Positions 52,025 through 58,752 of a DNA stretch of 58,752 bases are shown piece after piece; position 1 is the stretch's first letter; every line of letters starts with the position of its first letter. The stretch lies in contig JAIYDJ010000032.1 of the NCBI GenBank assembly GCA_027487575.1, forward strand, positions 1-58,752, read 5' to 3'. The DNA comes from Rhodobacter sp. (lineage in GTDB: Bacteria; Pseudomonadota; Alphaproteobacteria; Rhodobacterales; Rhodobacteraceae). Made by a program: the position numbers and the translations under genes. Below the pieces are notes generated by a model, which made no database searches, was not told the DNA's origin, and worked only from the letters and a program-made list of their open reading frames with translations.

Positions 52025-53209
52025 TTACGGGGTGACGGCCCCCCGGCCCCAGGCATCGTCCACGATCCGGCGCGCAAGTTCCTCTGCCGGGGCCTGTCCG
52101 CCCTGTGGCGGTGCGATGTCCGTCATCGGCACCTTGAGGCGGTACAAGAAGCCGTCTTCAAAGGTCGCTTCGGCTGTGCCGCCCAAGGTTGCAGGCGCGA
52201 TCTTTAAAAGGAGGGCACTGCCGAAACCGGTGCTCATCGGCCCTGTCGGCCTCGTACCCCCCTGCTCCTGCCAGGTCAGCACAAAGTCACCGGACGGCAC
52301 GTGCTGTGCCACATCCCATCGCACATCGACGGTGCCTTCGGATTGCGACAGGGTGCCGTGCTTCTGGCAGTTCGTCGCCAATTCATGCAGGACAAGGGAA
52401 AGTTGCTGCGCGGCCTGCGGGCTCAACTCGATATCGGGGCCATTCAGACGCAAGCGGTCGCCGAAGGTCAGGATGACCGGTTCAAGCTGACGCGCGACCA
52501 GCCTTCCCATGGTGACGGACGTCGCGGCGGTCCCGTCGATCACGGCGGCCGTCGCATTCGACAGGGCATTGAGCCGACCAAGGAATTGCTCGACGAACGA
52601 TGCGATGTCGGTTGCACTCCGGGCGGTCTGCCTTGCGATCGACGACACGACGGTCAGCAGGTTGCGGCTTCTGTGCACCGCCTCGCGCGACAGGACCGAC
52701 AGTTTCTGCGTGGCCTCCCTCAATTCCTGCGTGCGTTGTTCTACCTTCGTTTCCAGCGTCCGATGCGCCTCGCGCAGATGGACCAGCGTCTCCTTGTGCG
52801 CGGCAACCTCTGCGTGAAGGCGCGCGTTGGCCGATGCAAGATCGTCGGGGCTGGGGATGGCGACAAGATGCGGGACCAGCCGGAACAGGACAATTGCGGT
52901 CGAGGCGGAAACCACGCCCGTGGCCAGTTTGAGCATGCCTTCCGCCGCATAGACCGGAATCCACAGGGTCGCCAGCGAGACCAGATGGGTCAGGCCGCAC
53001 AGCACGATGAAGGCCGCGAACAGGGCCACCAGACCGCGGTATCTGAGTTCGGGCCTGCGCCGCAGAAACAACACCAGCGCGCCTGGTATCGCAAAATAGG
53101 ACAGCATGATCAGCAGATCCGCAACGACATGCGTCCAGATCAGCCATGGATTCCAGAGCAGGCAATAGCCATGTGGTGCAAAGGACGCGTAATCCAGCAG
53201 GTCCTGCAT
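52025..53209 (-). CDS. HWE histidine kinase with ethylene-receptor-like membrane domain
   Basis: 394 residues from ATG 53209 (GGGGGA before it). Residues ~20-115 form three membrane segments whose order and residues follow the plant ETR1 ethylene-binding domain: Asp31, Tyr38, Ile68, Cys71 and His75, with the same spacing as ETR1 Asp25, Tyr32, Ile62, Cys65 and His69, which bind copper and ethylene. A coiled coil (~125-180) leads to the HWE kinase core: EAVHRSRNLL (phospho-acceptor His), VLHELATNCQKHG and TGFGSALL. No receiver domain is attached. It is probably an inner-membrane sensor. The ligand is inferred from the conserved residues, and no cognate regulator is adjacent. Confidence 0.9.
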   Translation of the reverse strand: MQDLLDYASFAPHGYCLLWNPWLIWTHVVADLLIMLSYFAIPGALVLFLRRRPELRYRGLVALFAAFIVLCGLTHLVSLATLWIPVYAAEGMLKLATGVVSASTAIVLFRLVPHLVAIPSPDDLASANARLHAEVAAHKETLVHLREAHRTLETKVEQRTQELREATQKLSVLSREAVHRSRNLLTVVSSIARQTARSATDIASFVEQFLGRLNALSNATAAVIDGTAATSVTMGRLVARQLEPVILTFGDRLRLNGPDIELSPQAAQQLSLVLHELATNCQKHGTLSQSEGTVDVRWDVAQHVPSGDFVLTWQEQGGTRPTGPMSTGFGSALLLKIAPATLGGTAEATFEDGFLYRLKVPMTDIAPPQGGQAPAEELARRIVDDAWGRGAVTP

Positions 53210-53509
53210 GTGATGTCCCCCAGATCGTCCCATCCAGATCGGACGCTTGCATTGTACTTGACACGATCCTGCTTGCCAACGGCATCGCAGGCGCCGTGCG
53301 CGATATCCGCAAATCGGCAGAACAGCGGATCGGGATCAGGTCATCCGGCGTGCCAGGCCCACGCCAACCCGCCGGAAGCGATCCTTTTCCTGCACTCGGG
53401 ACGCACGCCGGCAGACCCGACCATCGCAGCAGACCCGCAACCTGATGGACAAGGCGATGACATTCGTGTGCCGGAACGCCTCGTGCCCATTTCGCAGGCA
53501 GCCGCCCCG
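53210..53509. other. Intergenic region, nothing recognised
   Basis: About 300 bases between the HWE kinase start and the end of the GH32 gene. A TTGAC-like -35 can be imagined near 53256-53262, but no repeat, RNA gene or coding sequence with support was found. Confidence 0.6.
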
Positions 53510-55573
53510 CTACGGTCTTGCGGTCACCGCATAGTGCAGGATACCCGCGCCGTCTCCGGATAGGCTTACCCCCAGCCCGTCGCGTCCCGGTTCTGCGGCA
53601 AAGGCCAGCAGCCCGACAGGCCGCCCGTTCATCGTGCCGTAGACCAGCGCACCATCAAAGATCAGGTCGAGGGTGATCGACGTGGCAGGGGGGATGCGAC
53701 CCAGCAGCAGGGTGGGGCGCGTCAGGGGCCGGAAGGGGCCGCCGGCATAGTCTGCGCTGACCGTTCCCGTCCCGGCATCGACCGTCAGGCGGGCGACGGC
53801 TGCGCCATTTGCGTCGGTCCGCAAGGCAAAGGCGAGGGTGCCGCCGCGCGGGGTTGCCACCTCGGCCCGCAACCGGGTCGTGCCGCCCATCGGCAGCGGG
53901 CCGGCGGGAAGCGTCGTGCCCTCGCTTCGAGTCACCGGAAACGCCCTGTCCAGTGCGGGCGGGAAGCTTTGGCACAAGCTCTCGGGCGCATCGGGGCAGA
54001 AGTGCAGCAGCGCCGCCGGGGTCAGGACGTGGACCCACCCCGCCACGGCGCGCGCGGGTTCGTCGCGCAGTTCGTCGGCGACGATGCCGATGGCCACCTG
54101 CCCGCCGCGGCCGTCGGGGGCGATGGTCGGCGCGCGGTAGGTGGCCAGGATATCAAGCTGTCGGGGAGTCCGGTCATCGGGCAAGAACCGTGTGCCGTCG
54201 AACCCGCCGATCCAGTAAAGCGTGCGCGCCGGGTTGTCGGCGGTGACAGGTGTGGCCATCAGAACCCAGCGGTCGCCCAGCGGGAAAAGCATCGGCAGTT
54301 CCCAATACTTGCCCGGAACCTCGACGCCGCCGGTGTCAAAGCGCCCGGCGGGCGCGAACCGCGTCCCGTCGGACGATCGGTAGGCAAAGATGAAGGCCTC
54401 GTCTTGTCCCTCCATCCCGGCACCGATCAGCATCAGCCAGCCATCTTCCGTACGCAGAACCCAGGGGTCGCGGAGATCCTGATAGGCGGTCGGCGTTTCA
54501 AAGCTGATCGTACTGGACTGGCGCAGGCTGCCGTCGGGCTGCGCCTCGGCAAGGCCGATGCCGGACCACTCGCCGTTGACGCCCGTATAGGCCACGGCGG
54601 GCGGTTCGCGACCGGGGATCCAGTTGCCGACCCAGACGCCCCGGCGGTCAAACCCCGTGCCCGGCAGCAGCGCGGGCAGACGGGGCGTCCAGGTGACAAG
54701 GTCGTCGCTGACCTGATGACCCCAGACGATCTGCCGCCAATAGGCACCGTTGGGGTTGGCCTGATAATACAAGTGCCAGCGCCCGTCGATCCGGGTAAGC
54801 GCATGCGGCTCGTTCGTCCAGCCGGTGGGGCCGATCGGGGCAAGGCGCGGTCGGTCAGGGTCGTTTTCATACCAGGCGGGTGGCGCATCAAGGTCGGGCG
54901 GACCGGCCGGAGGCGGGCCGGGCGCAACCGGCCCGGCATCGCGACGGAACGTGACGTCCCGCAGCGCCCCGTTGATCGCGCCCAGCGCATGGGTATCCTG
55001 CTGGAACCCGGCATTCAGCGCGCGTCCCACGGCAAAAGCGCCCGCGATCCGGTCGGGCGGAGTGCCCGTAACCGATGCCACCTCGGACCCGTTCACCCGC
55101 AGGCGCAGGCGGTCGCCGTTCCAGTCGGCTGCAAGATGCACCCACGCGCCAAGGTCAAGCGGAACCTGCGACGCGGCGCGCAGACCGCCCAGCCGAACCT
55201 CGGGTTGCCGCCAGCGGTTGAGGCCCAGGAAAAACCCGCTATCACCCAGATACAGCATCGCCGCCGTGTCTTCCGGAGGGGCCGCCAGCGCAAGCCAGCC
55301 GCCCGCCGAAAGCCCCGTGGCAGGTTCGGCCACAACCTCTCGGGTCGCTTCCAGCCAGTTCGAATTGCCGTCGAAGCGGAAGGTCAAAGCATCGTCGGCC
55401 TCGGGTGCGCCGTCTGGGCGGACGACGGGGCGCAGCGCATGGGGCGCGGACAAAGCGATATCGCCCAGCGAAAAGCTGTCCGGTCCGGTCCGTTCCAGCA
55501 CTTGTGCATGTCCGGCGCAGGCAAGGGTCAACACCAGCGCAGCGGCCGCCGCGTCACGGCGCGGCATCGGCAT
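53510..55573 (-). CDS. GH32 family fructan hydrolase-like protein with N-terminal LamG-like domain
   Basis: 687 residues from ATG 55573, which lies 20 bases inside the 3' end of the levansucrase gene. An N-terminal signal peptide (to about residue 23) is followed by a concanavalin/LamG-type domain (~30-212), a Pro-rich linker and a five-bladed GH32 core: WTNEPHAL (250-258), DLRDP (Asp369) and WELPMLF (Glu425). In GH32 enzymes the nucleophile is the Asp of W-x-N-D-P; here this position is Glu255. It is likely exported and placed to degrade or trim the levan made by the upstream GH68 enzyme, but activity is doubtful with Glu at the nucleophile position. Confidence 0.85.
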   Translation of the reverse strand: MPMPRRDAAAAALVLTLACAGHAQVLERTGPDSFSLGDIALSAPHALRPVVRPDGAPEADDALTFRFDGNSNWLEATREVVAEPATGLSAGGWLALAAPPEDTAAMLYLGDSGFFLGLNRWRQPEVRLGGLRAASQVPLDLGAWVHLAADWNGDRLRLRVNGSEVASVTGTPPDRIAGAFAVGRALNAGFQQDTHALGAINGALRDVTFRRDAGPVAPGPPPAGPPDLDAPPAWYENDPDRPRLAPIGPTGWTNEPHALTRIDGRWHLYYQANPNGAYWRQIVWGHQVSDDLVTWTPRLPALLPGTGFDRRGVWVGNWIPGREPPAVAYTGVNGEWSGIGLAEAQPDGSLRQSSTISFETPTAYQDLRDPWVLRTEDGWLMLIGAGMEGQDEAFIFAYRSSDGTRFAPAGRFDTGGVEVPGKYWELPMLFPLGDRWVLMATPVTADNPARTLYWIGGFDGTRFLPDDRTPRQLDILATYRAPTIAPDGRGGQVAIGIVADELRDEPARAVAGWVHVLTPAALLHFCPDAPESLCQSFPPALDRAFPVTRSEGTTLPAGPLPMGGTTRLRAEVATPRGGTLAFALRTDANGAAVARLTVDAGTGTVSADYAGGPFRPLTRPTLLLGRIPPATSITLDLIFDGALVYGTMNGRPVGLLAFAAEPGRDGLGVSLSGDGAGILHYAVTARP

Positions 55574-56921
55574 CCGTCTGTGCCACAACAACCGTATCCG
55601 CGTCGAAGGACAGACCGAACATCGGCGCAGGTCCGCCCCACATCTCGCGGTCCTCATATTCCGGGCGCTTGTCGAACCCCCACAGGATGTTGAGATAGCT
55701 CATCACCTTGCCGTCGGGCAGGACGTAGAACGAATACACCTGCTCGGGGGCCGTCACAGGGTTGGCGGCCACCAGACCGTGCCCGTTGACCGGCTTCAGC
55801 AGCCCCTTCAGGTCGCCCGAGGCCGAGCGGAAGCCGTATAGCCCGCGCGGCCCGCGGTGTTGCGGTGAAAAAGTGAAGTCATGCGTCGAGAAGAACAGGT
55901 AAAGCCCGTCGTCCCGCGTCACCACATGCGGCCGCTCCAGCTGCGAGTTGACGCCTTCCGACAGCAGGATGGGCGGCTCGAGGACCCAGTCTTCGCCCTC
56001 CTTCGTCATCAGGCCGATCACCCCGTTATAGGGGCCCTTCTGCCCGCCTGCATTGGCGGTGAACAGGATATGCTCTGCGCCCGTCCGGGGGTCGCGCCAG
56101 TATTCGGGGTCGCGAAAGCCGTAGACCGCCTCTTGTGCAAGGTAGGTTTCATAGGTGTCGTACCAGAAACCGTCCGCCTCGGCCAGGATGCGGTGTTCGC
56201 CCACATTGTCGAAGGCGACACCCTGTTCGGTGACCGAAAGGGTCGCTGTCGCAGAGGCAAGGCGCTGCACCGTCGACGGCCGGCCGATGGCCTCGTTGAA
56301 GATGGAGACTTGCCGGGGCGGCGGGTCGGTTTCAAGGCTGGGGGCGTCGGGGCTGCCCACGGCGGTGTAGAAGAACGTCACCCGCTGCGTTTCGGGATCG
56401 TAAAGGGTGGAACCCGCCCATTGCCGCGTGCCCAGCCCTTCTTCGGCGGTGAACACCGTGCCGCCCGGTCGCCATGCGCCGTCGCGGCTGTACCAGTAGC
56501 GGAGTTCCGACAAGGTATAGAAGGCGCGGCCTGTGTCTTCGACCTCTTGCCATTCGGCGCTCAGGCCGATCATCACGACCCAGCCGTCGAACTCGGCAAT
56601 GCTGCCGTCGGGCAAGCGGATCGGCCAGGCGTCCCAGACATAGGTGCCCTCATCGAAGGGTTCGGGCGGATGGACCATCATGGGAATGGTAAGATGTGCA
56701 TCCTGCGTGATGCTTTCGACCATCTGCTGGGTCCAGACAGAGGCCATCGCACCTTCGAAGCGGAACGACGGGGGCGTCGCGGGCACAGCTTGTCGCGCTG
56801 TTTCGTCGGGGGCGGGGTTCGCCTGCGTGACGTCCTGCGCGAAAGCAGCCGGCGTCAGAAGAGCGGGAAAAAGAAGAGCGCGCACAAGGCGCGCGGGCTT
56901 GAATGCGAAGTCGGGATTCAT
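55554..56921 (-). CDS. Levansucrase (GH68)
   Basis: 455 residues from ATG 56921 (AAGGAG before it). A signal peptide (to about residue 28, ending FAAFA-type) precedes the GH68 five-bladed propeller with all three acidic residues: nucleophile Asp97 in VWDAWP, transition-state Asp271 in FRDPEYW and acid/base Glu329 in ERPHVV. It transfers fructosyl from sucrose to build levan or inulin-type fructan outside the cell. It overlaps the GH32 gene, so the two form an operon. The leader upstream can fold over the ribosome binding site. Confidence 0.93.
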   Translation of the reverse strand: MNPDFAFKPARLVRALLFPALLTPAAFAQDVTQANPAPDETARQAVPATPPSFRFEGAMASVWTQQMVESITQDAHLTIPMMVHPPEPFDEGTYVWDAWPIRLPDGSIAEFDGWVVMIGLSAEWQEVEDTGRAFYTLSELRYWYSRDGAWRPGGTVFTAEEGLGTRQWAGSTLYDPETQRVTFFYTAVGSPDAPSLETDPPPRQVSIFNEAIGRPSTVQRLASATATLSVTEQGVAFDNVGEHRILAEADGFWYDTYETYLAQEAVYGFRDPEYWRDPRTGAEHILFTANAGGQKGPYNGVIGLMTKEGEDWVLEPPILLSEGVNSQLERPHVVTRDDGLYLFFSTHDFTFSPQHRGPRGLYGFRSASGDLKGLLKPVNGHGLVAANPVTAPEQVYSFYVLPDGKVMSYLNILWGFDKRPEYEDREMWGGPAPMFGLSFDADTVVVAQTDADAAP

Positions 56922-56929
56922 GGCAACTC

Positions 56930-56996
56930 CTTGCGTCGGCAAATCACTACCCTGCACCAACAGCCAAGGCCGCAAACCGTTCCCAGCCGACGCAAG
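56930..56996 (-). promoter_or_regulatory. Leader stem-loop that can cover the levansucrase ribosome binding site
   Basis: CTTGCGTCGGC (mRNA 5' arm, plus-strand 56986-56996) and GCCGACGCAAG (3' arm, 56930-56940) are a perfect 11-bp inverted repeat 45 bases apart. The 3' arm shares its last three bases (AAG) with the AAGGAG ribosome binding site (56927-56932). The gap between the levansucrase and TetR genes (56922-57274) holds no other feature that I can support. Confidence 0.6.
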
Positions 56997-57274
56997 CGGC
57001 CTGCAAAACCCATCAGTGTAAGGCGGTCAGGGTCCGGCACGGCACCTTTCGCAACCGCCCGATGGAGCCCCATCACACCCTTAAAGTGGTATCGTTGCCT
57101 TGTGGCAGACCGGTTGCGCCGGTGATCTGGCCAACAAGGGCACAGGCGTTCTTCGGATGCGTCAAGGACGCGCAATTCGGTGCCGGTGCTTGCCACCTTG
57201 ATCGTGGCAGGCGGGAACGGGGCGGAAATCCGGTGCTTTCAGCGGGAAAGCAGTCGACCGTTCGTTCCGGCTGA

Positions 57275-57910
57275 TCAGACGTTGCGCCCATAGGCGGCCA
57301 TGAAGATCCTGACGCCGTGGTCAACCCGGCGCGCGATCGTGGCTGGACCGATAGCCATGCCTTCGGTGAACCGGTATTGCAGCGGGACCATGCCAAGCCA
57401 AAGCGCGATCAGATCCTCTGCGGCCTGTCTCGGGTCGTCGGTCAGGATTTCGCCACGCGCCACTGCGGCGACCAGAACGTCGCACAGGGCCTGCCACATC
57501 CGTTCCGGACCGGCCCGGTAGAAACCCTGCCCCGCATCAGGATGACTGTTCATTTCTGCCCCAAGCATGCGATCCAGCCGCATGACCTCGGGACTCATCA
57601 GGAAGGTCATGAACTCTGTCCCGAACAGCATCAGGACGACATCGATACTGCCCGCGGCAACCTGCAATTGCGCAAACGCATCATTCATCCGGCTGCTTTC
57701 CTCTGCGACGACGGATTCGAAGATCGCAGCCTTGTCGGTAAAGTTCGCATAGACGGTCATTTTCGACACGCCGGCCGCCTTCGCCACCTGGTCGATCTTC
57801 ACGTCTGCAAGCCCGTGGTCAAAGAAAAGCTGCCGCGCCGCCTGCAAGATGGCGGCCCGTTTCTCCAGGTCCTTGGGACGGCCACGCGGCCTGTGCTCGA
57901 CGATCTCCAT
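57275..57910 (-). CDS. TetR/AcrR-family transcriptional regulator
   Basis: 211 residues. The N-terminal helix-turn-helix (AILQAARQLFFDHGLADVKIDQVAKAAGVSKMTVYANFTDK) is standard for the family, and the C-terminal ~150 residues resemble the AefR-like ligand domain. It could control the levan operon downstream or the cytochrome b561 gene upstream; position alone does not decide. Confidence 0.9.
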   Translation of the reverse strand: MEIVEHRPRGRPKDLEKRAAILQAARQLFFDHGLADVKIDQVAKAAGVSKMTVYANFTDKAAIFESVVAEESSRMNDAFAQLQVAAGSIDVVLMLFGTEFMTFLMSPEVMRLDRMLGAEMNSHPDAGQGFYRAGPERMWQALCDVLVAAVARGEILTDDPRQAAEDLIALWLGMVPLQYRFTEGMAIGPATIARRVDHGVRIFMAAYGRNV

Positions 57911-57951
57911 ACTTCCAAGAATCCTTGCAGGTGCAGCGGTCTGTCAACCAT

Positions 57952-58488
57952 TTAGCGACCCAGTCCCATCCGTGCCAGCAGCCGATCCTTGCGGATGAAC
58001 TGGTGGTACAGCGCCGCAACGACGTGAAGGACGAACAGTTCCTCAAGCACCAGCGCTATCGTGCTGTGCGCCTGAAACGCCGCGTAGGTTTCGAACGCGG
58101 GCATCGGCTTTGCCGAACCCTGAAAGATGATCTTCCCCGCGCCGGACGCATTCATCAGCCAGATCCCCGACGCGGTCATCCCAAGGATCGCCACATAGAA
58201 CAGCCGGTGGACCCAGAGGGACAAGCCCGTTTGCCATGTCGGTTGTCCTGCCGGCGGCAGAGGCTTTCGGTCAGCGGCAAGCCACCAGAGGATGCGCACC
58301 ACCGTCAACCCCAGAACTGCGAGGCCGATGGGCGCATGCAGACGCAGGATGGCAGCTTTCCGGATCGGGTCGTCGGTTTCCGAAGCCACGATCCCGGCAA
58401 CGAACATTCCGATGATCAGGATTGCCGAAAGCCAGTGCAGGCAGATGGCAACCGCTCCGTATCTCAGGCTTGTTCTTCTGATACCCAT
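57952..58488 (-). CDS. Cytochrome b561
   Basis: 178 residues from ATG 58488 (AGGAAG six bases before). Four membrane segments with conserved haem-ligand histidines (ICLHWLSAILI, RLHAPIGL, WVHRLFYVAIL, VLHVVAALYHQF) mark the bacterial CybB-type cytochrome b561 family. It passes electrons between the quinone pool and a partner, sometimes in defence against superoxide. An alternative ATG lies at 58506. It lies 41 bases upstream of the TetR gene. Confidence 0.88.
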   Translation of the reverse strand: MGIRRTSLRYGAVAICLHWLSAILIIGMFVAGIVASETDDPIRKAAILRLHAPIGLAVLGLTVVRILWWLAADRKPLPPAGQPTWQTGLSLWVHRLFYVAILGMTASGIWLMNASGAGKIIFQGSAKPMPAFETYAAFQAHSTIALVLEELFVLHVVAALYHQFIRKDRLLARMGLGR

Positions 58489-58634
58489 GATGGTCTTCCT
58501 GTCCATTGCGGCATGATCTGGAAGTCGACACTTCGTGCCAAAGGCCGGGGGGTCAGATGCCCAGCCTGTCGGCAATCCATTCCATCCCGGACACGACGTT
58601 TGACACTGCCGTGTTCGGAATCTGCGAACCAATC

Positions 58635-58752
58635 TGTCAACCGGCACGCAAAACTGACCCCCTATCGGCACCCAAATTTGACCCCCCTGTGTGGTGCCGA
58701 GATCAGGGCCTGAGCCGACGGAACTGATCACAGAGTGGAGGCGGTTCAGGCC
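58635..58752 (+). mobile_element. Probable left end of an IS21-family element, cut by the window edge
   Basis: From TGTCAACC at 58635 the sequence contains two 20-base direct repeats of the type GGCAC-N-CAAA-NN-TGACCCCC (58643-58662 and 58667-58686; 17 of 20 identical). Multiple TGACCCC-type terminal repeats are a mark of IS21-family ends. The transposase genes would lie beyond the window. Confidence 0.45.

Noticed and set aside
53146..53445. 99-residue open frame between the HWE kinase and GH32 genes
   Set aside because: No ribosome binding site, partly antisense to the kinase start, and no coding-like composition.

Overview
The window looks like chromosomal DNA of a high-GC alphaproteobacterium, most likely Rhodobacteraceae (Tabrizicola/Gemmobacter/Rhodobacter-like). 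The basis is strong GC bias at codon third positions, typical gene families (DUF2125, PuuD, the bhc cluster, ChrR/EcfG-type sigma region) and dispersed palindromic elements of the kind iterated in that family. No rRNA, tRNA or CRISPR array was seen. Genes are dense, with many ATGA/TGATG overlaps.

Region 1 (1-10.8 kb): the end of xdhA, then xdhB and xdhC (xanthine dehydrogenase and its maturation factor), run into a BMP-type nucleoside/purine ABC transporter (ATPase, two permeases, binding protein). A repeat-rich gap follows, then a DadA-like FAD oxidoreductase, a small membrane protein and a GH25 lysozyme-like lipoprotein. xdhB carries an in-frame copy of a normally intergenic palindromic repeat.

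Region 2 (10.8-17.8 kb): a dimethylglycine/sarcosine dehydrogenase-like protein; the zinc uptake system zur-znuC-znuB divergent from znuA around a perfect Zur box; and an aldose 1-epimerase.

Region 3 (17.8-26.7 kb): a TPP-dependent enzyme, then ureide catabolism: puuD (urate oxidase with a cytochrome c tail), a LysR regulator, a DUF2125 protein, uraH, a fused allantoinase/OHCU decarboxylase, allE and allA. The end products are glyoxylate and urea. No allantoate amidohydrolase lies in the window.

Region 4 (26.7-35.5 kb): an FrhB-family (BciB/HCAR-like) flavin/Fe-S protein with an extra N-terminal domain, a K+ channel with a C-terminal zinc ribbon, a GAPDH, and the complete beta-hydroxyaspartate cycle bhcABCD with its divergent regulator bhcR. 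The cycle converts glyoxylate to oxaloacetate, so the window links purine breakdown to glyoxylate assimilation.

Region 5 (35.5-53.2 kb): a TerB-like protein, an enolase-superfamily enzyme and a CoA-transferase, followed by what looks like a general-stress/DNA-repair island. It holds a YciF-type ferritin-like protein, 3-methyladenine glycosylase, a NepR-like small ORF, SRPBCC protein plus alcohol dehydrogenase, Ku plus LigD (NHEJ), an EcfG-like sigma factor, a MetOD1-type protein with HisKA_2 kinase and response regulator, a phosphoesterase, a lipid kinase and an esterase. Several of these genes are preceded by GGAAC-N16-NGTT promoters. A HWE kinase with a membrane domain that conserves the copper/ethylene residues of plant ETR1 closes this part.

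Region 6 (53.5-58.75 kb): a levansucrase (GH68) and GH32 operon whose leader can hide its ribosome binding site in a perfect 11-bp stem, a TetR regulator, a cytochrome b561 and the probable edge of an IS21-family element.
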